NCBI RefSeq assembly: GCF_005960665.1
Contig: NZ_CP040676.1
Coordinates: 1,498,501 to 1,562,500 of the forward strand
Direction: 5' to 3'
Origin: Exiguobacterium mexicanum
GTDB lineage: Bacteria; Bacillota; Bacilli; Exiguobacteriales; Exiguobacteriaceae
DNA: 64,000 nucleotides
Below the pieces are notes generated by a model. The model did no database searches and was not told the origin of the DNA. It saw only the letters and a list, made by a program, of their open reading frames with translations. A program made the translations under genes and the position numbers. Below, piece by piece: positions 9,482 through 18,118 of the stretch (within the stretch, counting starts at the first letter, position 1; each line of letters begins with the position of its first letter).

Positions 9482-10192
9482 TCAGTTGTTTAAAAACTCG
9501 ACCTCACCTTGTTCATTAATCGTGTACCCTTGCGAATAAGCAGGGGCGAACGGGGAGTCATTATAGAGCAAATACCGAATGTCTTCCCCGACTTTCGGCT
9601 CTACATCCGTGTTCTCAAGGGCGGCTTCAAGGTCGGTCCGGTAATCGACAAATAATTGCCCGGTCCCGTCGACATAGATTGGCAACTCGGTATCGGTGTA
9701 TGGACTCGGGACCGTCGGTTCTTCTGAGACGAAGATGAGATCATAATCGATCGTGAATTGATTCTTGCCGACCGACCCGTCAAACGGAAATTTCCCTTCT
9801 TTGGCCCGAAAGGCGTTAATGTTCGTCTGTAATGTTTGCAACCGTTCGGTCACGCGCAAATCAATGAGCTTGACGGTAGGGTCGGTCTCGGCGTCGACAA
9901 GGACATATAAGAACAAGCCGCCCCCTTCGAAACTGTTCACCGGCGGATCGGCCAAATAACCAGGCACGAGACGGGCGAATTCGATCGGGTAACGCTCCAT
10001 GAGAGGCGTTTCAGCCGGTTTCGTTTTGATTGGCAAGACACCGGTCGTCTCTTTGAACGAATCAACGGCCGTCTGGACCGATGTCAATTGATCTTCATAC
10101 GGCACGTTATCGACCCGGTTCGAGTCCGGGAACATACATCCACTGAGCACGGTCGCCGCCAAAAGACTAGCGACCAACAAAATCCGTTTCAC
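9482..10192 (-). CDS. yphF: Putative lipoprotein, YphF-like
   Basis: The 236-residue protein starts with a lipoprotein signal peptide (KRILLVASLLAATVLSGC, lipobox LSGC with Cys19), so it should be anchored on the outer face of the membrane. The mature part is acidic, has no recognised catalytic motif and seems to contain two related parts, each with a QLTSVQTAVDSF or LQTLQTNINAF helix followed by a GxxP segment. The start is GTG with GGAGG upstream. Bacillus has lipoprotein YphF at the same place. Function is unknown. Confidence 0.75.
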   Translation of the reverse strand: MKRILLVASLLAATVLSGCMFPDSNRVDNVPYEDQLTSVQTAVDSFKETTGVLPIKTKPAETPLMERYPIEFARLVPGYLADPPVNSFEGGGLFLYVLVDAETDPTVKLIDLRVTERLQTLQTNINAFRAKEGKFPFDGSVGKNQFTIDYDLIFVSEEPTVPSPYTDTELPIYVDGTGQLFVDYRTDLEAALENTDVEPKVGEDIRYLLYNDSPFAPAYSQGYTINEQGEVEFLNN

Positions 10193-10195
10193 GTG

Positions 10196-10396
10196 TTATC
10201 CTCCTGTCGGTCCTGAAGCGACCACATAAATCATGATGATCGTTCCAAATAAAAATATGACGAATGCGATGACGCGGACGAGCGCCGCGAACCATCCCGA
10301 TAGCTTCGTATGGCTGATTGCCACCATAAGCGCGGCGATGGCAAACGCTCCAATCCCCGCAAATGAAATCCACATCTTGATGAGTGACGGTGTCAC
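10196..10396 (-). CDS. yphE: Small two-helix membrane protein, YphE-like (DUF2768)
   Basis: From GTG 10396, with GAGGGG six bases upstream, the product is 66 residues with two hydrophobic helices (roughly 8-28 and 37-58) and a Gly-rich tail. Length, topology and position just before gpsA match Bacillus YphE, a protein of unknown function. A longer reading starts at 10438, but it begins next to the gpsA terminator and lacks an SD. The gene ends three bases before the yphF start, suggesting co-transcription with yphF. Confidence 0.7.
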   Translation of the reverse strand: MTPSLIKMWISFAGIGAFAIAALMVAISHTKLSGWFAALVRVIAFVIFLFGTIIMIYVVASGPTGG

Positions 10397-10456
10397 GTCT
10401 ATCCCCTCGACTTTCTCTTTAATTCTTTCTCCGTACATAAGTGTAGCAAAAAAAAC

Positions 10457-10487
10457 AAAGGAACTGAACGAAAACGTCAGTCCCTTT
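10457..10487 (-). terminator. Terminator overlapping the 3' end of gpsA
   Basis: An 11-base stem (AAAGGGACTGA with TCAGTTCCTTT, one G-T pair) and a nine-base loop are followed by GTTTTTTTT on the minus strand. The hairpin starts inside the last codons of gpsA (stop at 10477-10479). Confidence 0.88.
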
Positions 10488-11520
10488 GCTCTTCGCCGCC
10501 TTCGAAATGGAATACTTCTTCCATCTCATGCTTTTGCGGGCGTCTCATTAACTTTTGTACTTCATCATGCGGGCTCTTGCCTTCGAACAATACGTTGTAA
10601 AGGGCTTCCGTGATCGGCATCTCGACACCGGCTTCCCGAGCGAGCGTATGCGCCGCCTCACAGGCACGAACACCTTCGACGACCATTCCCATATGACCGA
10701 GCACGTCCTCGAGTTTTTCACCACGGCCGATCGCGTTCCCGGCACGCCAGTTACGGCTATGCTGGGACGTGGCCGTGACGATTAAATCCCCAATCCCGGT
10801 CAATCCCGAGAACGAGGCCGGGTTGGCACCGAGTTTGACCCCGAGTCGCGCGATTTCAACGATCCCGCGCGTCATGAGGGCCGCTTTGGCATTATCGCCG
10901 TAACCGAGGCCGTCCGTCATCCCCGCAGCGAGCGCGATGATGTTTTTAAGGGCACCACCATACTCCGCTCCGATGACGTCCGAGTTCAAATACACCCGGA
11001 ACTGATCGTTCGTGAGCAACTCTTGAATCTCATCGGCCACATCCAAATCCTCGCAGGCGATCGTGATGGTCGTCAATTTACGGACCGCCACTTCTTCCGC
11101 GTGGGTCGGGCCGGTCAAAACACCGATGGCCCGGCGTTTCGCCGGATCGATTTCTTCGGCGATGATCTCCGACAGACGTTTGTGCGTCTTCGGTTCGATC
11201 CCTTTAGCGGCGTGGACAAGAACGGCCGGCTCTGTGAGAAGTGCGTTCAACTCACGAGACACCGGACGAATCGCCGAGCTCGGGACGACGAGGAACACGA
11301 TGGAGCGGCCGGCGACCGCTTCTGCCAAGTCCGTCGTCGCTCGAATCGAGGTCGGTAACGGCGCATCTTTCAAATACGTCGAATTCGTGTGGTCGGTATT
11401 GATTTCATGCACATGCTCTTCTTCACGTCCATAAAGCAGGACGTCGTGTCCGTTGTCAGCGAGGACGAGTGATAACGCCGTTCCCCAGCTCCCTGCGCCG
11501 ATGACAGCAACTTTTGCCAT
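10477..11520 (-). CDS. gpsA: Glycerol-3-phosphate dehydrogenase [NAD(P)+]
   Basis: Reduces dihydroxyacetone phosphate to sn-glycerol-3-phosphate for phospholipid synthesis. From ATG 11520 the product is 347 residues, starting MAKVAVIGAGSWGTALS (Rossmann loop GAGSWG). It has the catalytic-lysine region EYGGALKNIIALAAG near 185 and FSGLTGIGDLIVT near 245. GGGGGTG six bases upstream of 11520 favours this start over an ATG five codons earlier. It follows der by 17 bases. The last codons double as part of the terminator. Confidence 0.96.
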   Translation of the reverse strand: MAKVAVIGAGSWGTALSLVLADNGHDVLLYGREEEHVHEINTDHTNSTYLKDAPLPTSIRATTDLAEAVAGRSIVFLVVPSSAIRPVSRELNALLTEPAVLVHAAKGIEPKTHKRLSEIIAEEIDPAKRRAIGVLTGPTHAEEVAVRKLTTITIACEDLDVADEIQELLTNDQFRVYLNSDVIGAEYGGALKNIIALAAGMTDGLGYGDNAKAALMTRGIVEIARLGVKLGANPASFSGLTGIGDLIVTATSQHSRNWRAGNAIGRGEKLEDVLGHMGMVVEGVRACEAAHTLAREAGVEMPITEALYNVLFEGKSPHDEVQKLMRRPQKHEMEEVFHFEGGEEQRD

Positions 11521-11537
11521 AGAAGGCACCCCCATTA

Positions 11538-12848
11538 CTAGTTTTTCTGACGCGCCACGATATGAATCGGTGTACCAGTGAAGTCAAATGCGCGGCGAAT
11601 CTGGTTGTCTAGATAACGTTTGTACGAGAAGTGAAGCAACTCTGGGTCGTTGACGAACAACACGAACGTCGGCGGCTCGATGGCCACTTGCGTCGCGTAG
11701 TTGATCTTGAGTCGCTGTCCTTTGTCCGTCGGTGTCGGGTTCATCGCGACCGCGTCGACAATGACGTCGTTCAACACGCTCGTCGAGATCCGACGACGGT
11801 GCGACTCGGCCACTTCCTTGATGACCGGAAGCAACGTCTGAAGACGTTTCGACGTGAGAGCCGACAAAAATACGATCGGCGCGTAGTCGAGGAACAAGAA
11901 CTCTTTACGAATCTTCTCTTCCATCTTCTTCATCGTCTTATCGTCTTTGTCGACGGCATCCCACTTGTTGACGACGAGCACGATGGCTTTCCCCGCTTCG
12001 TGGGCGAGGCCGGCGACGCGTTTGTCTTGCTCGATGATGCCTTCTTCGCCGTCGATGACGACGAGGACTACGTTCGAACGTTCGATTGCCTTTTGGGCAC
12101 GCATGACGCTATAACGCTCGGTTGATTCATACACTTTTCCGCGTTTACGCATACCGGCCGTATCGATGATGACGTACTCTTGCCCATCCCGTGTGAACGG
12201 TGTATCGATCGCATCACGAGTCGTCCCCGCGATATCCGAGACGATGACGCGTTCTTCACCGAGAATCGCATTCGTCAAGCTCGATTTCCCAACGTTCGGA
12301 CGTCCGATGAGCGAAAACTGGATGACTTCTTCATTGTATTCATAGTCATCTTTATCTGGCGCCAAATCGAGAACTTTGTCGAGCAAGTCTCCAAGCCCGA
12401 GTCCGTGTGTCCCCGAAATCGGGAACGGATCGCCGAATCCGAGCGAATAGAACTCATACATGAGTTCGCGCATCTCGAAGTTATCGACTTTGTTGACGGC
12501 GAGGACGATCGGTTTGTTCGAACGGAACAACAAGTTCGCCACTTCTTCGTCTGCCGCTGTAATGCCTTCGCGTCCGTTCACCATGAAAATGATAACGTCC
12601 GCCTCATCGATCGCAAGCTCAGCCTGGTGGCGCATTTGAACGAGAAGCGGCTCATCACCGACCTCGATCCCGCCTGTATCGATTAAATGAAACTTACGGT
12701 TCAACCACTCACCCGTCCCATAAATGCGGTCGCGTGTTACCCCCGGTTTATCATCGACGATCGACACGCGATCTCCGATAATCCGGTTAAAAATCGTGGA
12801 TTTCCCAATATTCGGGCGGCCTACGATGGCCACTGCTGGAATTCCCAT
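11538..12848 (-). CDS. der: Ribosome-assembly GTPase Der (EngA)
   Basis: Essential GTPase that helps mature the 50S subunit. The 436-residue product has two tandem G domains: the first with GRPNIGKST at residue 9 and NKVD near 118, the second with GRPNVGKSS near 182, DTAGMRKRG near 228 and NKWD near 293. A KH-like C-terminal domain follows. SD GAGAGGTG precedes the ATG. It has its own promoter and shares an mRNA with gpsA. Confidence 0.98.
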   Translation of the reverse strand: MGIPAVAIVGRPNIGKSTIFNRIIGDRVSIVDDKPGVTRDRIYGTGEWLNRKFHLIDTGGIEVGDEPLLVQMRHQAELAIDEADVIIFMVNGREGITAADEEVANLLFRSNKPIVLAVNKVDNFEMRELMYEFYSLGFGDPFPISGTHGLGLGDLLDKVLDLAPDKDDYEYNEEVIQFSLIGRPNVGKSSLTNAILGEERVIVSDIAGTTRDAIDTPFTRDGQEYVIIDTAGMRKRGKVYESTERYSVMRAQKAIERSNVVLVVIDGEEGIIEQDKRVAGLAHEAGKAIVLVVNKWDAVDKDDKTMKKMEEKIRKEFLFLDYAPIVFLSALTSKRLQTLLPVIKEVAESHRRRISTSVLNDVIVDAVAMNPTPTDKGQRLKINYATQVAIEPPTFVLFVNDPELLHFSYKRYLDNQIRRAFDFTGTPIHIVARQKN

Positions 12849-12905
12849 ATAAACACCTCTCTAACTTTCATTCAATAACTGATCGTTTCTAATTGCAACT
12901 GTACT

Positions 12906-12934
12906 ATCATATCACAGCGCTATTTCCGTGACCA
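12906..12934 (-). promoter_or_regulatory. Probable SigA promoter of der-gpsA
   Basis: On the minus strand TGGTCA at 12929-12934 and TATGAT at 12906-12911 are spaced by 17 bases, with a TGA triplet giving an extended -10. It lies just downstream of the rpsA terminator. Confidence 0.6.
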
Positions 12935-12943
12935 TACAAAAAG

Positions 12944-12966
12944 AAGCGGGAGTCTGGCTCCCGCTT
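12944..12966 (-). terminator. Intrinsic terminator after rpsA
   Basis: A nine-base stem (AAGCGGGAG with CTCCCGCTT) with a five-base loop is followed by CTTTTTG on the minus strand, 12 bases after the rpsA stop. Confidence 0.9.
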
Positions 12967-12977
12967 GAACGACCGTC

Positions 12978-14126
12978 TTATTTAGAATCGTCCGAGGTCT
13001 CTTCTCCTGTCAATTCAGAGACAGAGAACCCTCCTTGGTCACTATACTCGTCAAGCAGCGATTGGTCCGCGTCTTCACGCGTCGAATCACTCGACTCGAG
13101 CGCACGCATCGAGAGTGAGATTTTCTTCTCATCAAGATGGACATCGAGCACTTTCACTTTCACGTCTTGGCCTTCTGACAACACTTCAGACGGCGTCGCG
13201 ATGTGTCGGTTCGCAATCTGCGAAATGTGCAGCAAACCTTCGACTTGCGGCGCGACTTCGACGAAAGCACCGAACGTCACGAGACGTTTGACTTTCCCGT
13301 CGATCACGTCGCCCGGTTGAATTTTACCTTCCACCGATTCCCACGGTCCAGGTTGCGTCTCTTTGATCGACAACTTCACTTTCTCGTTGTCGAGGTCAAG
13401 TCCAAGCACTTTCACTTTGACTTTGTCTCCTTCAGTGACAACATCGCTCGGTTTCTCTACCCGGCTATGGGCCATTTCCGAAATGTGGACGAGTCCGTCG
13501 ACGCCGCCGATATCGACGAATGCACCGAAATCAGTGAGACGTTGAACCGTCCCTTCGATGATTTGACCGACCTCGAGCGATTCGAGCGTCTCCGCTTTCT
13601 TCGCGCTCATTTCAGCTTCAGCAACCGCTTTATGCGACAAGATGACGCGATTTTTCTCGCGGTCAATCTCGACGACTTTAACCGTAATCGGTTTATTCAA
13701 GTAGGATGAGAAGTCTTCGACAAAGTGGTTTTCTACGAGCGAAGCCGGGATAAATCCACGGATACCGATGTCAACGACAAGACCACCTTTGACCTTGTCT
13801 TTTACCATGACCTCGAACACTTCGCCAGATTCGAATTTCTCGACGATTTGATCCCAAGCTGCCTCGGCATCCACGTCTTTCTTCGAAACGACCACCTCTT
13901 CGTCCGTGACCTTTTTCACTTTGACACGGATTTCGTCGTTAACATGGAGTGATTCGTTTAAATCGTCTAAATGCATGCTTGATACTTCGCTGATTGGTAA
14001 AATTGCCTCGGTCTTATAACCGATATCGATCAATGCTTGTTTGTCCTCGATTTTGACGACAGTACCGGTCACAATTTGACCTCGATTAATCTCAAAATCA
14101 GGCATATCTTTCATTTCTTCGACCAT
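12978..14126 (-). CDS. rpsA: Ribosomal protein S1 homologue (YpfD-type, four S1 domains)
   Basis: RNA-binding S1-family protein of 382 residues with four S1 repeats at about 15-85, 100-170, 188-258 and 272-345. Clear examples are [21 protein letters not shown] and [21 protein letters not shown]. An acidic Ser/Glu-rich tail follows. Length and position between der and plsC match Bacillus YpfD. Low-GC Gram-positives often do not need S1 for initiation, so a role as a full ribosomal protein is inference. SD is G-rich, ten bases before the ATG. Confidence 0.92.
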   Translation of the reverse strand: MVEEMKDMPDFEINRGQIVTGTVVKIEDKQALIDIGYKTEAILPISEVSSMHLDDLNESLHVNDEIRVKVKKVTDEEVVVSKKDVDAEAAWDQIVEKFESGEVFEVMVKDKVKGGLVVDIGIRGFIPASLVENHFVEDFSSYLNKPITVKVVEIDREKNRVILSHKAVAEAEMSAKKAETLESLEVGQIIEGTVQRLTDFGAFVDIGGVDGLVHISEMAHSRVEKPSDVVTEGDKVKVKVLGLDLDNEKVKLSIKETQPGPWESVEGKIQPGDVIDGKVKRLVTFGAFVEVAPQVEGLLHISQIANRHIATPSEVLSEGQDVKVKVLDVHLDEKKISLSMRALESSDSTREDADQSLLDEYSDQGGFSVSELTGEETSDDSK

Positions 14127-14152
14127 TCCAACACTACCCCCTCACGATGAGT

Positions 14153-14178
14153 ACAAAAAGGAACGCCCTAAGGCGCTT
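14153..14178 (-). terminator. Probable terminator between plsC and rpsA
   Basis: AGCGCC-TTAG-GGCGTT hairpin, then CCTTTTTG on the minus strand. It lies about 90 bases after plsC and 27 bases before rpsA. A TATACT element lies just upstream of it, so the hairpin might instead be in the rpsA leader. Confidence 0.65.
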
Positions 14179-14266
14179 ACACCTAGTATAAACTTCTTAT
14201 AATTCGAAAGATTTGTCAAGGTGTTATCAGGTTAGTTCCTTTCCTGGCGCGAGATTAAACCTGAAA

Positions 14267-14890
14267 TTAACGAACGTTCCGTGAATGCTGCATGTACAAA
14301 TCACCGATCGTCGCCATAATCAAATCGGCCGCGTTTTGAGCACTCGCCTTCTCCGCTTTTAGCCCGCTCAAGTCGACTGGCTTGCCGATCACGACTTTAA
14401 GCTTCGAACGGAACTTATATGTGCCGATGATGGCTACCGGAAGCACCGACGCGTCCGAGCGGAGCGCAAAGAACCCGACTCCGGCCTGGGCTTTTCCGAG
14501 CGTCCCGTCTTTCGAGCGTGTCCCTTCCGGAAAGATCGAGATGACCTCGTCTTCCTTCAACTTTTGCAAGACGACACGGAGTGCCTGGCGGTCGCCTTCT
14601 CCGCGTGACACAGGGATTTGACCAGCGCGGTTCAAGATATGTTTCAATACCGGGACTTCAAACAACTCTTTCTTCGCAAAGAAGCGGAGCTGGCGTTGTT
14701 TCGGCATCGCCCCGGCGAGAAGTACCGGGTCCCAGTTCGATTGATGGTTTGAACAGACGATCATCGACCCGTCGAGCGGGACGTTTTCCCGTCCGATATA
14801 TTCGACGCGGAAACTCAACCGGCGAATGATATTGACGACGCCCACCGCGAGACGATACATGCCGAACGGCCCATTGTTGAGTGGTCTCAT
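14267..14890 (-). CDS. plsC: 1-acyl-sn-glycerol-3-phosphate acyltransferase
   Basis: Acylates lysophosphatidate to phosphatidate at the membrane. The 207-residue product has an N-terminal hydrophobic helix, the catalytic block NHQSNWD (HX4D) near residue 48 and the glycerol-phosphate-binding FPEGTRS near 120. The ATG overlaps the cmk stop as ATGA, so translation is coupled to cmk. AGGTG lies upstream. A plsC gene beside cmk is common in Bacilli. Confidence 0.93.
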   Translation of the reverse strand: MRPLNNGPFGMYRLAVGVVNIIRRLSFRVEYIGRENVPLDGSMIVCSNHQSNWDPVLLAGAMPKQRQLRFFAKKELFEVPVLKHILNRAGQIPVSRGEGDRQALRVVLQKLKEDEVISIFPEGTRSKDGTLGKAQAGVGFFALRSDASVLPVAIIGTYKFRSKLKVVIGKPVDLSGLKAEKASAQNAADLIMATIGDLYMQHSRNVR

Positions 14891-15585
14891 CGTTCAATCA
14901 CCTGCTTCATCAATTGCTCGATCGCCTCGACGACCCCGTCGATCGACAACTCGGTCGTGTCGAGATAGTGCGCGTCGTCCGCTTGGCGAAGCGGAGCGAC
15001 CTCTCGTTCCGAGTCGCGCTTGTCGCGGAGGGCAATCTCAAGCTGTAACTGTCCGAGGTCGCTCGGCAACCCTTTCGCCACGTTCTCTTCGTGGCGACGG
15101 CGGGCCCGTTCTTCGACCGTCGCCGTCATGAACACTTTCAAATCGGCTGACGGCAAAACGTGGGTCCCGATATCGCGGCCGTCCATGACGATTCCGCCTT
15201 TACTCGCGAGGTCGCGCTGTAAATCCATGAGGGCAGCCCGTACTTCCGGCTGGCGTGCGACGAAACTGACGTTGTTCGTCACTTCGCTCGTCCGGATGAC
15301 GTCGGTCACTTCGTCGGCGCCGTCGAACACACGTTGTCCGTTCTCGGACGGGACGAGCCGTAAATCCATGTTGCCGATCATCTCGGCGAGTTTCGGCCCG
15401 TCTTCGAGACCGACCCCGTCTCTGAGGGCACGATACGTGACGGCACGATAAATCGCACCCGTATCGATATAGACATACCCTAGTTTTTTAGCGAGCGTTT
15501 TCGCGATCGTACTCTTCCCGGCTCCGGCCGGTCCATCTAATGCAATCTGTAACGGTTTATTCATAAAAATTGGGTATCGGCTCAT
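14887..15585 (-). CDS. cmk: Cytidylate kinase
   Basis: Phosphorylates CMP and dCMP. The P-loop GPAGAGKST lies near residue 17, DTGAIYRAVT near 42 and DGRDIGTHV near 106. From ATG 15585 the product is 232 residues; GAGGAGG lies eleven bases upstream. An internal ATG at 15564 gives 225 residues, the more usual length, but has no SD. The longest frame (from 15699) would overlap motI by 61 bases and is rejected. The gene overlaps plsC by four bases. Confidence 0.95.
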   Translation of the reverse strand: MSRYPIFMNKPLQIALDGPAGAGKSTIAKTLAKKLGYVYIDTGAIYRAVTYRALRDGVGLEDGPKLAEMIGNMDLRLVPSENGQRVFDGADEVTDVIRTSEVTNNVSFVARQPEVRAALMDLQRDLASKGGIVMDGRDIGTHVLPSADLKVFMTATVEERARRRHEENVAKGLPSDLGQLQLEIALRDKRDSEREVAPLRQADDAHYLDTTELSIDGVVEAIEQLMKQVIER

Positions 15586-15638
15586 CCCGATACCCGCCTC
15601 CTCTCGGTCATTTGTTCCGAGAACATCATACCAGTTTT

Positions 15639-16304
15639 TTAACGTGAAGAAAATACAGAGCCCGTCCGTTTTCTCGCTTCGAGCTGGGCCCGGAAGCAAT
15701 AACGTAAAATCGTTTCCTGGTCCCGGTGCGATAATTCTTCGAAACGAAGCGACAACTCTTGTTTCGCCGCCTGTTCGTGAATCCGTACGAGGCGGCTCTT
15801 GACGCGGAACGTCTGCAGCACGCCCCGGTCATCATTAATATGGAACGTGACGATGATGGCCTCGTCGACCGCGACCGGGGCTCGATTGGAGATGATGCGC
15901 ATACCGCCGGCCGACACGTCGAGCGACGTCGTCTCAAACGATGGGAACGCCTGGCCGTCCTCGGCGGATACGGTCACATTGATCATTTCAGGGACACGTA
16001 AATATTCACGGCGCTGCACGCGCTTGATTTTCTTTTCATCCGGCATCGGGAATGCATAGCGAAGCGTCAGTTGCGCATCGCTCACCCGTCTCGTTACGAC
16101 CGTATCAAACGCATAGAGCTGCTCTTCTCCTACGAAGAAATAGACACGCATCGATTCGTCTTCGTGCAAGAAAAACGTCTTTAAGGTATCCGTCTCACTC
16201 GGGGACTCAATCCAGACGACTTGGTCGTTGATAGCCGCGATTTTTGTCTTTCCTTCTTTTCTCCCTTCGACTTCTACCCGTAACTCTTGTCCTACTTTTA
16301 ACAT
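15639..16304 (-). CDS. motI: PilZ-domain c-di-GMP receptor (MotI/YpfA-like)
   Basis: The 221-residue protein has an N-terminal YcgR-type flagellar-brake barrel (about 1-90) and a C-terminal PilZ domain. It contains both c-di-GMP motifs: QRREYLRV (RxxxR) near residue 98 and DVSAGG near 133. In Bacillus the equivalent protein binds the flagellar stator when c-di-GMP is high. The gene lies between cmk and prsW as in Bacillus ypfA/motI, and cheR is also in this window. The motility role is inferred from the family. Confidence 0.85.
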   Translation of the reverse strand: MLKVGQELRVEVEGRKEGKTKIAAINDQVVWIESPSETDTLKTFFLHEDESMRVYFFVGEEQLYAFDTVVTRRVSDAQLTLRYAFPMPDEKKIKRVQRREYLRVPEMINVTVSAEDGQAFPSFETTSLDVSAGGMRIISNRAPVAVDEAIIVTFHINDDRGVLQTFRVKSRLVRIHEQAAKQELSLRFEELSHRDQETILRYCFRAQLEARKRTGSVFSSR

Positions 16305-16324
16305 GAAACGATTCCCCTTTTATT

Positions 16325-16981
16325 CTATTTGTACTGGCGATGGTTGGAGCGATTGGCGGTCCGCACGAGCAAAAGCGCGACCATCCAAAGAACGACGATG
16401 TAGACGACAGCCGGCACTTTGTTCATCGGTTCGACGAGCAAGATATAGTCGAACATGCCATGCAACAATGTCGCCGCCATGACAGCGGTGAACAGCCAAA
16501 ACCGCTCGTGGTTGGAATGTTTGGCACGGCCGAGACAAAACCCCATGACGACGGCGAACAGCGCGTGGCCGCTCACCGGCAACACAGCACGCCAAATGGC
16601 GATTTCAATCGAGTCGTACACCCATAAATATAGAAAATTCTCTAACGTGGCAAAGCCGAGTGAGCAGGCGACCGCATAGAGAATCCCGTCGTAGTAATCA
16701 TCAAAGACTTTATGTATGTATATTGTATAATAAATCATGAACCACTTAAAAAACTCTTCTAATAGCGCGGTGGCCACGAACGCCTTCCAAAACGGGCCCA
16801 CGAGCACCCCTTCTTCCACGAACGCATACTGCACGAACATGATCGGAAAGACGAGAATGGCCCCGGCGATGAACGAACGGATCACATAGCCGAGCGGTTC
16901 CGCTTCCAATTCATGCCGGAGATAGAAGTAGGAAAGAAGGGCGAACCCTGGCGCAACCGCAGACAAGGCGATTGCAATCAT
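16325..16981 (-). CDS. prsW: PrsW-family intramembrane protease
   Basis: Multi-pass membrane protein of 218 residues from ATG 16981 (AAGGAG nine bases upstream). It shows the PrsW motifs: ALLEEFFKWF (EExxK), the PVSGHALFAVVMG segment and TLLHGMFDYI, whose glutamates and histidines form the putative active site. In Bacillus PrsW starts cleavage of the RsiW anti-sigma factor; whether that partner exists here cannot be seen. The adjacent sleB/ypeB germination genes of Bacillus are absent. The longer reading to 17098 overlaps the divergent asparaginase start and is rejected. Confidence 0.9.
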   Translation of the reverse strand: MIAIALSAVAPGFALLSYFYLRHELEAEPLGYVIRSFIAGAILVFPIMFVQYAFVEEGVLVGPFWKAFVATALLEEFFKWFMIYYTIYIHKVFDDYYDGILYAVACSLGFATLENFLYLWVYDSIEIAIWRAVLPVSGHALFAVVMGFCLGRAKHSNHERFWLFTAVMAATLLHGMFDYILLVEPMNKVPAVVYIVVLWMVALLLVRTANRSNHRQYK

Positions 16982-17089
16982 GATGCATCTCTCCTTTCTC
17001 ACGTTAAGCATACACTGAAATAGAGGAAAGAAAAAGTAGGTCGCGACTAGAAATTGGAAGAAACGAACAAAAAAGTTGGAGGTCTGTTT

Positions 17090-18061
17090 ATGAACCATTT
17101 ATTACTGATCCACACTGGCGGCACAATCGCCATGTCTCAATCGGGGTCGGGACATGTCATGCCGAGCGAAGTCAATCCGATCGACGCGACGTTACCGAAA
17201 GCGACGGACATCGCGAATATCACAACGAAACATTTCTCGAACATCCCGTCGCCGCACATGACGCCCGAGAAAATGCTCGAGCTCGCCCAGTTCATCAATC
17301 AACAACTGACACAAGACACATACGATGGGGTCGTCATCACTCACGGGACCGACACACTCGAAGAGACGGCCTACTTCTTACAAATCACGCTTGGTGCACC
17401 GGTACCGATCGTGTTGACCGGAGCGATGCGCTCGTCAAACGAGGTCGGCTCGGACGGCGAATTCAATCTCATCACGGCGCTTCGGGTCGCCCAAAGTGAT
17501 GTGGCACGCGGCAAAGGCGTGCTCGTCGTCTTCAACGGTGAAATCCACTCCGCGTTCAACGTCACGAAGACGCACACGTCCTCGGTCGACACGTTCAAAT
17601 CGGTCCACTTCGGCAACGTCGGTATGGTGACGAAAGATCACGTCCTCATTTACAGTCAGCCGACGACAAAACAACCGAAAATGATTCCATCGATTACGAA
17701 ACGGGTCGCGGTGCTGAAAGTCGTCGCCGGGATGGAGCCGGACCTGCTCGAGGCGGTGCTCGCGCTCGGCTATGACGGGCTCGTCCTTGAAGTACTCGGG
17801 CAAGGGAATGTCCCACCGTCAATCGTCCCCGCGCTCGAGATGCTCGTCGAACGCATGCCGGTCGTCATCGTCAGCCGTTGTTTCAACGGAATCGTGCAAG
17901 ACGTGTACGGCTACGTCGGCGGCGGCCAGCAACTGAAAGAGATGGGCATCATCTTCTCGAACGGTCTGAACTCACAAAAAGCGAGACTTCGCCTCCTTGT
18001 CGAGCTCGAGGCGTGTTCGTCCCAAGCGGTCATGGAACATAGCTTCAGCTTCCAACAGTGA
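17090..18061 (+). CDS. ansA: L-asparaginase, AnsA type
   Basis: Hydrolyses asparagine to aspartate and ammonia. The 323-residue product starts MNHLLLIHTGGTIAMS with the nucleophile threonine in TGGTIA, and has the second signature THGTDTLEETAYF near residue 81. No signal peptide, so cytoplasmic. GGAGG seven bases upstream fixes the start at 17090. It is divergent from prsW and followed at 57 bases by ypdA on the same strand. Bacillus does not have an asparaginase at this point, so the gene is an insertion relative to that order. Confidence 0.93.
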   Translation: MNHLLLIHTGGTIAMSQSGSGHVMPSEVNPIDATLPKATDIANITTKHFSNIPSPHMTPEKMLELAQFINQQLTQDTYDGVVITHGTDTLEETAYFLQITLGAPVPIVLTGAMRSSNEVGSDGEFNLITALRVAQSDVARGKGVLVVFNGEIHSAFNVTKTHTSSVDTFKSVHFGNVGMVTKDHVLIYSQPTTKQPKMIPSITKRVAVLKVVAGMEPDLLEAVLALGYDGLVLEVLGQGNVPPSIVPALEMLVERMPVVIVSRCFNGIVQDVYGYVGGGQQLKEMGIIFSNGLNSQKARLRLLVELEACSSQAVMEHSFSFQQ

Positions 18062-18078
18062 GTTGGCGGCTTGCCAAC
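18062..18078 (+). other. Small hairpin between ansA and ypdA
   Basis: GTTGGC-GGCTT-GCCAAC stem-loop directly after the asparaginase stop. The following CGTTTCG is a poor T run, so at most a weak terminator or an mRNA 3' stabiliser. Confidence 0.5.
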
Positions 18079-18118
18079 CGTTTCGTCCTTCCATACAATG
18101 AGGGATGAGGTGATTTCA

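Noticed and set aside
15586-15699. Longer N-terminus for cmk
   Set aside because: It would overlap motI and adds residues not found in the family; an SD supports 15585.
16982-17098. N-terminal extension of prsW
   Set aside because: Overlaps the divergent asparaginase start and is not in the family; AAGGAG supports 16981.
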